A program made the translations under genes and the position numbers. Positions 24,930 through 34,278 of a DNA stretch of 40,584 bases are shown piece by piece. The notes below the pieces were generated by a model. It was not told the origin of the DNA and made no database searches. It saw only the letters and a program-made list of their open reading frames with translations. Source of the stretch: Candidatus Cybelea sp. (GTDB lineage Bacteria > Vulcanimicrobiota > Vulcanimicrobiia > Vulcanimicrobiales > Vulcanimicrobiaceae); NCBI GenBank assembly GCA_036489315.1, contig DASXFZ010000064.1, positions 1 to 40,584 of the forward strand, in the 5' to 3' direction. How positions within the stretch are numbered: the stretch's first letter is position 1; each line of letters starts with the position of its first letter.

Positions 24930-26315
24930 ATGACGCAAACGCTTTCCCTCACCCCCCACGTCAAGCCGCCGGCGCCGCCCGAGCAGTTCGAATACAAGCG
25001 GCTGCGCCAAGGCGAGTTCTGGCGCCACATCCCCGCGTACGCCGAGGTCGACGAAGCAACGTTCCTCGATCACCTCTGGCAGCAGCGGCGATCCGTTAAA
25101 ACCGCCGAGGAGCTTCTTGAGACGATCCGCGACGTGTGCTCGCCCGAGTTTTACGCCGACGCCGAGGCCGGCTTCCGCCACGCACCGATGGCGGTGCGCG
25201 TCTCGCCGTATGCCATCTCGCTGATCGACTGGGACAACCCCGTCGAAGATCCGATTCGCCGGCAGTTCATACCGCTGGCCTCCACCGCACTGCCGGATCA
25301 TCCGCGGCTGACGCTCGACTCGCTCCACGAACAGGAGGATTCGCCCCTCCCGGGCCTCGTGCACCGGTACGTCGATAAGGCGCTTTTTCTGCCGCTTGCG
25401 GTCTGCCCCGTCTACTGCCGCTTCTGCACGCGCAGCTACGCCATCGGGCCGGATACCGAAAACATCGACAAAGTTACCCTGGCGACGACGCCCAAACAGT
25501 GGCACGAAGCCTTTGCGTATATCGCGAGCCGGCCGGAGCTCGAAGACATCGTCATCTCGGGCGGCGACGCGTACCAGCTCGCACCCAAGAATATCGAGCT
25601 GATCGGCAACGCGCTGCTCGACATTCCTCATCTTCGCCGGCTTCGCTTCGCCTCCAAAGGCCCGGCAATCATGCCGATGAAGCTGATCACGCACACCGAA
25701 TGGCTCGACGCGCTCACCTCGATCGTCGAACGCGGCAGAACGCTCGGCAAGGAGGTCGTGCTGCACACCCACTTCAACGCACCCGAAGAGATCACGTGGA
25801 TCACGGAGAAGGCGATGCGCCTGCTCTTCGAGCGCGGGATCTTCACGCGCAACCAGTCCGTACTGATTCGCGGGGTCAACGACACGCGCGAACGAATGCA
25901 GCTGCTCGTCAAGCGCCTCGGTCACATCAACGTTCACCCGTATTACGTCTACATGCACGACATGGTCAAGGGGGTCGAAGAGCTCCGCACGACGATCGCG
26001 ACGGCCGTCGACACCGAAAAGTTCGTCCGCGGAAGCACTGCCGGATTCAACACTCCGACGTTCGTTTGCGATGCGCCGGGCGGCGGCGGAAAGCGCGACG
26101 TCCATTCGTACGAGTACTACGACCGGGAGAACGGCATCGCCGTCTACGCCGCACCCAGCGTCAAGCCGGGCAAAGCCTTCGTCTACTTCGATCCGATCGA
26201 TCGCCTCGGCTCGCAGGCCCAGGCGCGATGGGCGCACGACGAACTGGCCGGGCAAATGATCCAAGAAGCGGTTCGTAAGGCGGGCGCGGGGGACGAACAG
26301 CTCGTCGTCGCGTAA
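24930..26315 (+). CDS. kamA: Lysine 2,3-aminomutase (KamA family radical SAM enzyme)
   Basis: A 461-residue radical-SAM/PLP enzyme that moves the alpha-amino group of L-lysine to the beta-carbon. The radical-SAM cluster motif is CPVYCRFC, followed by TRS. PLP-lysine is in the PGGGGK motif (FVCDAPGGGGK). The two aspartates that bind the lysine side chain in the clostridial enzyme have counterparts: YYVYMHDMVKG and FVCDAPG. This favours lysine over glutamate as substrate. The start is ATG 24930 with AAGGA eight bases upstream; longer frames run into the lrp gene. No beta-lysine acetyltransferase (AblB) is adjacent, so the fate of beta-lysine is open (osmolyte or degradation). Confidence 0.93.
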   Translation: MTQTLSLTPHVKPPAPPEQFEYKRLRQGEFWRHIPAYAEVDEATFLDHLWQQRRSVKTAEELLETIRDVCSPEFYADAEAGFRHAPMAVRVSPYAISLIDWDNPVEDPIRRQFIPLASTALPDHPRLTLDSLHEQEDSPLPGLVHRYVDKALFLPLAVCPVYCRFCTRSYAIGPDTENIDKVTLATTPKQWHEAFAYIASRPELEDIVISGGDAYQLAPKNIELIGNALLDIPHLRRLRFASKGPAIMPMKLITHTEWLDALTSIVERGRTLGKEVVLHTHFNAPEEITWITEKAMRLLFERGIFTRNQSVLIRGVNDTRERMQLLVKRLGHINVHPYYVYMHDMVKGVEELRTTIATAVDTEKFVRGSTAGFNTPTFVCDAPGGGGKRDVHSYEYYDRENGIAVYAAPSVKPGKAFVYFDPIDRLGSQAQARWAHDELAGQMIQEAVRKAGAGDEQLVVA

Positions 26316-26330
26316 GAGCGCGGTGCGCTC

Positions 26331-26903
26331 ATGAACGAATCACGTCTTCGGCTGGACTTCGCAATCGCGGTCAGCGCGCTGACCGTCAGTTTGGTCGCGG
26401 CCGGCGCCGCCGTTTATCAGACGCGCGTCATCGCCCGGCAGTTCAGCGCGACGGTTTGGCCGTACGTGAGCTTCGATCGCACGAACTCTCCGTCGTCAAT
26501 CGAACTCGACATCCGCAACGACGGGCTCGGACCCGCGATCGTACGCAACGTCGCGATAACCTGGAACGGCGTCAGCGAACCGACGATCGAGGCACTGATC
26601 TCGGCCGCCGTCGCTGCCGATCCGCGCGGGATGCGCGCGGCGCGTGCCGCGCTTGTGTCCGGAACGAAGCTAGCCTTCAGCACCAGCACGCCGACGGCCG
26701 GAATGGTGATCCCCGCGAATACCAAGCACATGATCGTTCGTTTGGACGGGGCAGTGCTGGTTCGGTACTACGCGCCGGCGATCAAACACGTCGGCCTCTC
26801 GTTGTGTTACTGCTCCCTCACCGGAAGCTGCTGGACGCTAAAGTATATGCAGACCGACAACTCCGAGCCGCAGAGCGTCGGCTCATGCGCCCAGCGCGGC
26901 TGA
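26331..26903 (+). CDS. Membrane-anchored protein of unknown function
   Basis: A 190-residue protein with one N-terminal membrane helix at about residues 8-29 (FAIAVSALTVSLVAAGAAVY) followed by a short helix and a beta-rich extracytoplasmic domain. The domain contains ELDIRNDGLGPAIVRNV, a motif seen in unknown-function membrane-anchored proteins that have an immunoglobulin-like fold. The C-terminus has four cysteines (CYC, SCW, SC). The gene lies 15 bp after kamA, so it may be in the same transcript, and its last 21 bp overlap the end of the convergent P450 gene. No function can be assigned. Confidence 0.75.
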   Translation: MNESRLRLDFAIAVSALTVSLVAAGAAVYQTRVIARQFSATVWPYVSFDRTNSPSSIELDIRNDGLGPAIVRNVAITWNGVSEPTIEALISAAVAADPRGMRAARAALVSGTKLAFSTSTPTAGMVIPANTKHMIVRLDGAVLVRYYAPAIKHVGLSLCYCSLTGSCWTLKYMQTDNSEPQSVGSCAQRG

Positions 26904-28199
26904 CGAGCGCTCGCGCAACAGCGCGCGCATCATTACGGGGCCGGCCGGCCGCAGGGTAACCGAGGCGGCCATCGGGACCTCGGAGCTGCCGGCGAACGTG
27001 AAGCGGAATTTTCGCAACAGCGGCTCGAGGACGATTCGCATCTCACCGCGCGCAAACTCTTCACCGATGCAGCGGCGAGCCCCGCCGCCGAACGGCACGT
27101 AGGAGAACGGCGCCGGCTCCTCACCCGCCCAGCGGTCCGGTTCAAGCCGCTCCGGATCCTCGAAGTACTCGGGGCGCCGGTGCAAAATCAGCGGCGCCAT
27201 GAAAACCGTCATTCCCCGTGCGATGCGAGTTCCGTCGGCCAGCGTTACGTCGCGCAGCGTTTCGCGACCGATGATCCAGGCCGGCGGGTAGAGACGCAAG
27301 ACTTCCTTTACGAGACGATCGAGGTACTCGCGGTCGCCGTTGCTTGCCGCAGCCGCCGCGCGCGCATCGACCTCCGCATTGCGGGCGAGCAGCACGAGCG
27401 CCCAGGTCATGGCATTTGCGGTCGTTTCATGGCCGGCGATAAAGAGCGTCATGATTTCGTCGCGGATCTGTTCGTCGGTCGGCCGGTGGCCGGTCTGTGC
27501 GTCGGGTGCCGCCAGAAGCATCGAAAGCGCGTCGCCGCGATCGCCGTCCCGCCGGCGGCGGGCGATCAGGCCGTAGATGATTTCGTCGAGCGTGGCGCGA
27601 GCGCGCCAAAAGCGACGCGTGCCCGGCAACGGCAAGCGCCGTCGCAGCCCGCTCAGCGGAGTCAGCATGTACGGGAACTTCCGCATCATGAGGTGCAGCG
27701 CTTCGGCGACGACCCTCGCGGACTCGCTCTCGTCGCTGCCAAAAAGCGTCTCGGTCGTAATGCGCAGCGTGAGCTCGGTCATCGCGGCGCGGGCGTCGAA
27801 CGGCTGCTGCGGATCGATTCGATCGACGAACTCCACTGCGTCCCGCTGCATGATCCGCGCGTACTCCAGCATGCGCTCGCGATGAAAGGCCGGCTGCACG
27901 ATCCGCCGCATCTGCCGGTGGAGAGGATCTTCGCTCGTCAGCAGCCCCTCGCCGAGCAGCAAGCGCAGGACGCGCGTGCCGAGCGACTTCGAGAACGCGT
28001 GCTGCTGCGTCACGAGAATATCCTTGATCAGTGCCGGTTCGTTGACGAAGACGTACGATCGCCACGGGAGCGAGAAGGCGACGACGTTGCCGTAACGTTG
28101 CGTTACCGTCGCGAGAAATTCGGGAAAGCGGCGAAACGGCACCGGAAAGAGTGCGCGCAGCGTCGACCAGCGGCTGGGGCCGGGAAGAGGCTGCATCAT
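26883..28199 (-). CDS. Cytochrome P450
   Basis: A 438-residue soluble bacterial P450. The I-helix oxygen-binding motif is AGHETT, the K-helix ExxR is EVLR, and the haem-cysteine loop is FGGGARRCIGEEFARGE. The N-terminus (PLPGPSRW, then FPEFLATVTQRYGNVV) and DPLHRQMRRIVQPAFH C-helix resemble CYP102/CYP4-like and CYP110-type fatty-acid or terpenoid hydroxylases. No ferredoxin or reductase gene adjoins it. The ATG overlaps the stop of the DUF2079 gene by four bases (ATGA), so the two are co-translated. Substrate is unknown. The 3' end overlaps the convergent gene by 21 bp. Confidence 0.96.
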   Translation of the reverse strand: MMQPLPGPSRWSTLRALFPVPFRRFPEFLATVTQRYGNVVAFSLPWRSYVFVNEPALIKDILVTQQHAFSKSLGTRVLRLLLGEGLLTSEDPLHRQMRRIVQPAFHRERMLEYARIMQRDAVEFVDRIDPQQPFDARAAMTELTLRITTETLFGSDESESARVVAEALHLMMRKFPYMLTPLSGLRRRLPLPGTRRFWRARATLDEIIYGLIARRRRDGDRGDALSMLLAAPDAQTGHRPTDEQIRDEIMTLFIAGHETTANAMTWALVLLARNAEVDARAAAAASNGDREYLDRLVKEVLRLYPPAWIIGRETLRDVTLADGTRIARGMTVFMAPLILHRRPEYFEDPERLEPDRWAGEEPAPFSYVPFGGGARRCIGEEFARGEMRIVLEPLLRKFRFTFAGSSEVPMAASVTLRPAGPVMMRALLRERSSAALGA

Positions 28200-29605
28200 T
28201 TCGAGTCCTTTCGCCGATACGCCACGACTTCGCCAAAGCGGCAGAGGACGCGATACTCGCCCTGCGCGACCTCCCGCGCGATCGCCGGACGGATCGTCAA
28301 CCGGGAGGCATTGCTGGGAAAGTCGTCGGCGTAGACCAAGTACTCAACGCCGCTGGTCTTGTCGATCGTTGCGAGCGGCCGCCGGGCGGCCACCGCGGAA
28401 AACCATTCGTCGTAGGTCGACTGCGATGCATTCTCGGGGACGCAGTTCAGCGTCCGCCGCGCGTCGGCGAGGTCGTGGTAGTACGGATGCAAGTAGTGCA
28501 GCGGATGAAGCGGGTCGAAGGCGATCAAGAAGATTACACAGATGACGGCGGCAGCGCCCGTCCAGTTGTTCGCGGCGCGCGAGTTTGCCTTTCGGGCCAC
28601 CGTTACGATTCCCATCACGGTCGCGACGAGCAGCCAAGGGATCCACAATGCCGCATAGTGATCTCCCATGCGCCAGACATACCCGGAGTTCGCAAGCAAA
28701 ACGACCGTACCGCCGGGCAACGCCAGCAGCGCCCACCGCGAACGCAGCGGCAGGAACAGCAGCGGCACAAACGCTTCGAGAACGTAGGTAAGGCGCCCAA
28801 ACGTGAAGATTGCGCGCGCAAAAGCGATTGGATGCACGAACGGAGCGACGGCCAACGCCAGTGGCCCGTCGGCGAAGGGATAGACGTAGAAGTGACTCGG
28901 CCGCCAACCGCCCACGCGCGGAACGATCGCGAGATAGTAGACGAGCAGCGCCGCCGAACTTCCCGCAGCCAGCAGCGTGCCGGCAAGCAGGGTCCCGGCA
29001 CGCGGAGAACCGTCGAGCAGCGCGCCGCCGGCCGGAGCCGGCCGCGCGGCGATCCACGCGAGCGCACCACCGAAGAAAACGCACGTGAGCGCGGCGTCCT
29101 CGCGCAGACCGAGCGCGACGAGTCCGCACAGCGCAAACCACAGCCACCGCCCACGATCGGCCGCAACGAACATTCCGAGTACGAGCGCGCTGAAGAGCCC
29201 GAGCTCGTGAAACTCGTCGAACCCGAGCGCCAGGAGCGGGGGATAGAGCAGCGTCAGAATGCCCAGACGCTGCGCCAATGCGACGCCTGCGTAGGGACGC
29301 GCCAGCGCCGCCACCAGCGGCGCGCAGGCGACGGTCGCCGCTGCCTGCACGATCTGTAACGGAAGCGCGCTGCCGGTTAACGCGACCAGCGGCCACAGTA
29401 GCACCAGCGACGGCGACCAATGATAACGGAAGTGCGATCCGTCTTCGACGCCGTCGCGCATTCCGTGCAGAGCGCCGGCAACGACCTGCGCGAAGGTACC
29501 CGTGTCGGAGCCGTACGTCCAGAGCTTCGTGCGGATGCAGGCGAGCACGACGAGCACGAAGAGTTCCAGAGCCGCCCAAAACCAAACGCGGGCGAGCAGG
29601 CGCAT
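28196..29605 (-). CDS. DUF2079 family multi-pass membrane protein
   Basis: A 469-residue protein with about ten to eleven hydrophobic helices. The start region shows the family pattern SDTGTFAQVVAGALHG followed by HFRYHWSPSLVLLWPLVAL, then DEFHELGLFSALVLGMF, as in DUF2079, which resembles GT-C glycosyltransferases with an acidic first loop. The C-terminal part is a soluble domain of about 80 residues (SQSTYDEWFSAVAARRPLATIDK). The role is unknown; a lipid-linked sugar transferase is possible. GAGGGG lies five bases before the ATG. It is the first gene of a two-gene unit with the P450, and divergent from the LOG gene. Confidence 0.85.
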   Translation of the reverse strand: MRLLARVWFWAALELFVLVVLACIRTKLWTYGSDTGTFAQVVAGALHGMRDGVEDGSHFRYHWSPSLVLLWPLVALTGSALPLQIVQAAATVACAPLVAALARPYAGVALAQRLGILTLLYPPLLALGFDEFHELGLFSALVLGMFVAADRGRWLWFALCGLVALGLREDAALTCVFFGGALAWIAARPAPAGGALLDGSPRAGTLLAGTLLAAGSSAALLVYYLAIVPRVGGWRPSHFYVYPFADGPLALAVAPFVHPIAFARAIFTFGRLTYVLEAFVPLLFLPLRSRWALLALPGGTVVLLANSGYVWRMGDHYAALWIPWLLVATVMGIVTVARKANSRAANNWTGAAAVICVIFLIAFDPLHPLHYLHPYYHDLADARRTLNCVPENASQSTYDEWFSAVAARRPLATIDKTSGVEYLVYADDFPSNASRLTIRPAIAREVAQGEYRVLCRFGEVVAYRRKDSK

Positions 29606-29634
29606 CAGAGCCCCTCGCCCAACCGCGCAAAACG

Positions 29635-30183
29635 GTGAAGCGTCTTTGCATTTTTTGCGGATCGCGGACTGGGGACGATCCGGCGTTCGCGGCGATGGCG
29701 GCGGCGGTCGCGCGCAGCATCGCGGGCGCCGGTTACGGCATCGTCTACGGCGGTGGCAGCGTTGGGTTGATGGGCATCGTCGCCGATACGGCGCTTGCCT
29801 GCGGCGCCGAAGTAATTGGAATCATTCCGCAGGCCCTGGCCGAAACGGAGATCGCGCACCCCGGCCTCGCGCAACTGCACATCGTTACGACGATGCACGA
29901 GCGCAAGGCGATGATGGCGGATCTCAGCGACGCGTTCATTGCGCTGCCGGGCGGGTTCGGCACGATGGATGAGTTCTGCGAAGTGGTGACCTGGCGCCAG
30001 CTCGCGATCCACGACAAGCCGATCGGGCTGCTGAACTACCGGGGTTATTACGACCCGCTGCTCGCGCTCTTCGACTCGATGGTGGGACGAGGCTTCATTA
30101 CGGAGCAGACCCGACGGCTCTTCGTCGATGCTCGCCGCATCGAAGAGCTGCTGCATTTGATGTTCGGAAGACCGGAAGCCTGA
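29635..30183 (+). CDS. LOG family phosphoribohydrolase (cytokinin-activating type)
   Basis: A 182-residue protein of the Lonely-Guy/lysine-decarboxylase-like family, which cleaves cytokinin riboside monophosphate (or purine nucleoside 5'-monophosphates) to base and ribose phosphate. The signature PGGFGTMDE is complete, and the preceding MHERKAMM is conserved. The start KRLCIFCGS and the YGGGSVGLMG loop match the nucleotide-binding part. I use GTG 29635; longer frames extend into the divergent DUF2079 gene. Many bacteria have this gene without making plant hormones, so a general nucleotide-salvage role is equally likely. Confidence 0.93.
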   Translation: MKRLCIFCGSRTGDDPAFAAMAAAVARSIAGAGYGIVYGGGSVGLMGIVADTALACGAEVIGIIPQALAETEIAHPGLAQLHIVTTMHERKAMMADLSDAFIALPGGFGTMDEFCEVVTWRQLAIHDKPIGLLNYRGYYDPLLALFDSMVGRGFITEQTRRLFVDARRIEELLHLMFGRPEA

Positions 30184-30250
30184 GAGCTTAAGAAGACTTC
30201 GGCAGCGTCATGCCGAGGTTCTTGACGAGAGGCGCATTCATGGCGCGCCT

Positions 30251-33200
30251 CTACTCCGCGAGCGCCGTCGCGACGATTCGTTCTTGCTCGGCGGCGTGTT
30301 GGCCGGCGTAGCCTTCGCTCGGACTCGCACGGTAGCCGCGCCCGATGTACTCGATGTCGAAGCCGTCGCGCTTGCCCTCCAGCAGCCGGCGCCGTACGAA
30401 CGCGCGGGCGCCCATATTCTTGGGCTCTTCCTGCACCCAGACGAGCTTCGTGAGCTTGGGATAGCGGGAGATGACGCGATTGATCTCGCCGACCGGGAGC
30501 GGCGCCAGCAGCTCGATCCGCGCGATCGCCGTGTGGCGCAGTTCCTTGTACGCGGGCTGCGTCACGAGATCGTAGTAAATCTTCCCGCTGCACAGGATCA
30601 AGCGTTCGATCTGCGCGCGATCGAGCTCGCGCGGATCGTCGAGCACCGGCGCGAAACCGCCCTTCACCATATCGTCGAGCCTGCCCGCCGCAACGTCGGC
30701 GCGCAGCAACGATTTCGGCGTCATCACGACGAGCGGCACCGCGATCGGGGAGCGCGCCTGCATGCGCAAGAGGTGGTAATAGTTGCTCGCGACCGAGGGT
30801 GACGCGACGCGCAAATTCCCCTCTGCAACCAGCTGCAGGAAGCGTTCGAGCCGCGCACTCGAGTGCTCGGGGCCTCCGCCCTCGTAGCCGTGCGGCAGCA
30901 GCAGCGTCAGGCGCGACGTCTGGCCCCACTTCGCCTGGCCGGCCGCGATGAACTGGTCGACGATGATCTCGGCGCCGTTGAAGAAGTCTCCGTACTGCAC
31001 TTCCCACAATACGAGCGCTTCGGGCTGTTGCGTCGAGTAACCGTATTCGAAGCCCATGCACGCGTACTCGGAGAGCGGGCTGTTACGTATCTCGAACGAG
31101 GCTTGCTCTTTTGCAAGGTGCTGCAGCGGAATCCAGACCGCGTGCGTCGCGGGATCGTGAAAGACCGCATGGCGGTGGCTGAACGTACCCCGCTCGGTGT
31201 CCTGACCGGTCAGCCGTACCGGAGTCCTCGCCAGCAGCAGCGATGCGAAGGCAAGCGACTCCGCGGTGCCCCAGTCGACGACGCCCCGCTCCGCGATCAC
31301 GCCCATGCGCCGTTCGAACTGTCCCTGCAGCTTCCGGTTGAGCGTGAAGCCGGGGGGAACGGTGCTTAGTGCATCGACCCACGAGAGAAGCTCCGGGCGG
31401 TCGACCCGCGGCAGCGCGGTTCCGTCGAAGGTATTGCTTCCCGACATCTTGCGGCCGCTGATATGCGAGGCCAGCGCACCGCGAACTCCGCGGCGGGCCT
31501 CCTGCAGCCGCGCGGTCGCCTCGTCGACGAGCACTCCGACGCGTTCGGCGCCGATCACGCCCATGTTGACGAGCTTATTGGCGAAGAGCTCGCGAACCGT
31601 CGGATGGCTCTTGATCTGTTCGGCCATCTTCGGCTGGGTGTACGCCGGTTCGTCTTGTTCGTTGTGCCCGAAGCGGCGGTAGCCAATCAAGTCGATGAGC
31701 GCGTCGCGTCCGAAGGCGCGACGGAAGTCGACCGCCAGTCGAACCGCGGCGATGCACGCGTCGAGATCGTCGGCGTTGACGTGGACGATCGGAACGTCGA
31801 AGCCTTTCGCGAGATCCGACGCGTACCGGGTCGAACGAGCGTCGGCCGCATCGGTCGTAAAGCCGATCTGATTGTTGGCGATCAGATGGATCGTCCCGCC
31901 GGTCTCGTACCCCGGGAGCGACTGCAGATTAAAAACCTCCGCGACGATCCCTTGACCGGTGAACGCCGCGTCGCCGTGGATCAGGATTGGAACGGCGCGC
32001 TTTCGGTCGAAGGTTGGGACGCCTTCGGAGTGATCGGTCTGCAGCGCCCGAGCGCTCCCCTCGACGACCGGATCGACGGCCTCGAGGTGGCTCGGATTGT
32101 GCGCCAGCGTGACGTTGATGCTCTTGCCCTTCGAGGTCGTAAACGTTCCGGTCGCGCCATGATGGTACTTGACGTCGCCCATCACGTCGTCGTCGCCGAG
32201 ATTACCGCGGTACTGCGCGGCCTCGAACTCCATCATCACTTCTTCGTAGGGCATGTTGACGACGTGCGCGATGACGTTAAGCCTGCCGCGGTGGGCCATG
32301 CCGAGAACTGCGTCGGCGACGCCGTCCTCCGCGAGCATGTCCAGCATCTCTTGGAGCATCGGGACCATCACGTCCAGGCCTTCGCCTGAGAACGTCTTCT
32401 GGCCGAGGAACGTCTTGCGCACGTAGCGGTCGAAGGCTTCGACTTGGGTAAGCCGTTCGAGCAGTTCGATCTGCCGTTCCGGCTTCGGGTCGGCTCGGTT
32501 CCGCCCCGACTCGATGTAATCGCGCAGCCACGTACGCTGCGTCGCGTCCGAGATGTGCTCGATTTCGTAGGCGATCGTCGAGCTGTACGTCTCACGCAGG
32601 CGCGGAAGAACGTCGGCCAGCGTGTTGCCCGGTACTTTGACGCGCAGGACACTCGCCGGAATTGCGCTCTGCAGCGCGGGCGTCAATCCATAGGTCTGGG
32701 GCTGCAGCGAGGCATCCCCAACCGGCTCGGCGCCCAGCGGATCGAGGTGAGCCGCGAGATGTCCGTACCTGCGGTAGGCCGAGACGATTGCCATGCCGGC
32801 GGCGACCGCGCGCAGCATCTCGTCGGAGGGCGGCGTACTCGCCGGTACGCCGGGCGTAACGACGACCTGCGCGCCCGGCGCCGCCTGCAATCCCAGCGAG
32901 GCAAAGACCGTGTCGTAGAACCCGGCGCGGCCCTGCAGCAGTTCGTCGACGCGGCGCAGATATTCGCCGGATTGCGCGCCTTGGATCACGCGATGATCGT
33001 AGGTGCTGGTCATCTGCATGACCCGCGACACGCCGAGCAGGCGTAACGACTGTTCGTTCGCATTGGCAAAGCCCGGCGGATAGCCGATCGCGCCGGCAGC
33101 GATGATCGCACCCTGCCCGGCCATCAACCGCGGCACCGATGCAATCGTTCCGATCCCACCGGGATTGGTCAGCGTGAAGGACGCGCCGGCGAGATCGTCG

Positions 33201-34204
33201 GCGGCAAGCTTGTTCTCGCGCGCCTTTCCGACGAGCTCCTCGTAGCGCGCGCGAAACGCGGCGAAATCCAACCTATCCGCGTTGCGAATGACGGGCACGA
33301 CGAGAAAGCGCGAGCCGTCTTTCCGCTCGCTGTCGACCGCCAGCCCGAGATGCACGCCCGGCTCCAGCCGCGCCGCGCCGCCGCTGGGGTCGCGTCGAAA
33401 CGAATACGTGATGACGGGCTGTTCGCGCGCGGCCGTGACCAATGCGTACGCGATCAGATGCGTGAACGAAACCTTCTCGCTGCGCCCCGCCGCTTTGAGC
33501 CCTCCGTTGAGCTCTTTGCGGCGCGCGTCAAGCGCGTCCACGGCGATAGTTCGGAAGCTGGTCGCCGTGGGGATCGTGAGGCTCTGCTCCATGTATCCGG
33601 TGAGCGCCGCTGCCGGCCCGCGCAGCGGAACGAGCTTCGCGTCGGGGGCGAGCGGCGGCAGCGACGTCTGCGGAGCTCGCGCCTGTCCACGTACCCGATC
33701 CGCCTGCTCGATGACATCGGAGCGCAGAACCATACCATTGGGCCCCGATCCGCGCACGGCGCTCAGGTCGACGTCCAGGCGCTTGGCCATTCGGCGTGCC
33801 GGCTGATCGGCGATTTGCTCACCGGCGCGCACCGGCTGTCCCGAAGGCAGCGGCGCCGGTTTGACGGGCGCCGGTTTTACGGGGGTCGCCCGATGCGCTG
33901 CACCGTTCCCGCCGCCGGCCGGGCGCGCGGCTGCTCCGTTACTCTTCGAGGTATCGATCTGCGCCAGGTCGGCTCCGATCGAGACGGTCTCGCCTTCGCG
34001 CGCGGAGATCTTCGTTACGACTCCGGAGACGGTCGCGGGCACTTCGACGTCCACCTTGTCGGTCGTCACCTCGACAAGCGGATCGCCTTCGGCGACGAAA
34101 TCGCCGACGTTGCGGAGCCATTCGACGATCGAGCCTTCGGTGACGGACTCGCCCATCTCGGGAAGGGTTACAGTAACGAGAGTATCTTCCAAGACAGGTT
34201 TCAT
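30251..34204 (-). CDS. kgd: 2-oxoglutarate dehydrogenase E2-E1 fusion with lipoyl and E3-binding domains
   Basis: A 1317-residue multifunctional enzyme for 2-oxoglutarate to succinyl-CoA in the TCA cycle. Order: lipoyl domain (about 8-86, lipoylation Lys50 in TTDKVDVE), Ala/Pro/Lys linker, peripheral subunit-binding domain (about 130-170, RRMAKRLDVDLSAVRGSGPNG), succinyltransferase domain (about 190-440, ending YDHRVIQGAQSGEYL), then a complete thiamine-diphosphate E1 (from about 450: GDAAFTGQGIVAEVFNLQSL, NNQIGFTT, YRRFGHNEQDEP). Mycobacterial Kgd and corynebacterial OdhA have the same E2-E1 order but lack the lipoyl and E3-binding domains. Here both are on the same chain, so it should need only E3. 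The transferase motif has Gln-Gly where classical E2 has Asp-Gly, as in Kgd. No separate sucB or lpd gene is in the window. Confidence 0.96.
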   Translation of the reverse strand: MKPVLEDTLVTVTLPEMGESVTEGSIVEWLRNVGDFVAEGDPLVEVTTDKVDVEVPATVSGVVTKISAREGETVSIGADLAQIDTSKSNGAAARPAGGGNGAAHRATPVKPAPVKPAPLPSGQPVRAGEQIADQPARRMAKRLDVDLSAVRGSGPNGMVLRSDVIEQADRVRGQARAPQTSLPPLAPDAKLVPLRGPAAALTGYMEQSLTIPTATSFRTIAVDALDARRKELNGGLKAAGRSEKVSFTHLIAYALVTAAREQPVITYSFRRDPSGGAARLEPGVHLGLAVDSERKDGSRFLVVPVIRNADRLDFAAFRARYEELVGKARENKLAADDLAGASFTLTNPGGIGTIASVPRLMAGQGAIIAAGAIGYPPGFANANEQSLRLLGVSRVMQMTSTYDHRVIQGAQSGEYLRRVDELLQGRAGFYDTVFASLGLQAAPGAQVVVTPGVPASTPPSDEMLRAVAAGMAIVSAYRRYGHLAAHLDPLGAEPVGDASLQPQTYGLTPALQSAIPASVLRVKVPGNTLADVLPRLRETYSSTIAYEIEHISDATQRTWLRDYIESGRNRADPKPERQIELLERLTQVEAFDRYVRKTFLGQKTFSGEGLDVMVPMLQEMLDMLAEDGVADAVLGMAHRGRLNVIAHVVNMPYEEVMMEFEAAQYRGNLGDDDVMGDVKYHHGATGTFTTSKGKSINVTLAHNPSHLEAVDPVVEGSARALQTDHSEGVPTFDRKRAVPILIHGDAAFTGQGIVAEVFNLQSLPGYETGGTIHLIANNQIGFTTDAADARSTRYASDLAKGFDVPIVHVNADDLDACIAAVRLAVDFRRAFGRDALIDLIGYRRFGHNEQDEPAYTQPKMAEQIKSHPTVRELFANKLVNMGVIGAERVGVLVDEATARLQEARRGVRGALASHISGRKMSGSNTFDGTALPRVDRPELLSWVDALSTVPPGFTLNRKLQGQFERRMGVIAERGVVDWGTAESLAFASLLLARTPVRLTGQDTERGTFSHRHAVFHDPATHAVWIPLQHLAKEQASFEIRNSPLSEYACMGFEYGYSTQQPEALVLWEVQYGDFFNGAEIIVDQFIAAGQAKWGQTSRLTLLLPHGYEGGGPEHSSARLERFLQLVAEGNLRVASPSVASNYYHLLRMQARSPIAVPLVVMTPKSLLRADVAAGRLDDMVKGGFAPVLDDPRELDRAQIERLILCSGKIYYDLVTQPAYKELRHTAIARIELLAPLPVGEINRVISRYPKLTKLVWVQEEPKNMGARAFVRRRLLEGKRDGFDIEYIGRGYRASPSEGYAGQHAAEQERIVATALAE

Positions 34205-34278
34205 CTTATCTTTTCGCGGGCCGGAGGCCTACGACTCCGCGCGCTTGCCCTGCCGGACGGCGAGCGAGGCTCGAACGG

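Noticed and set aside
27180-28334. 384-codon plus-strand frame opposite the P450
   Set aside because: Antisense to the P450 gene with its clear haem motif.
30184-30250. Short minus-strand frame of 17 codons after kgd (ATG to TAA) and a small hairpin
   Set aside because: Too short to support as a gene, no SD; the hairpin has a nine-base loop and no T-run, so a terminator is not supported.
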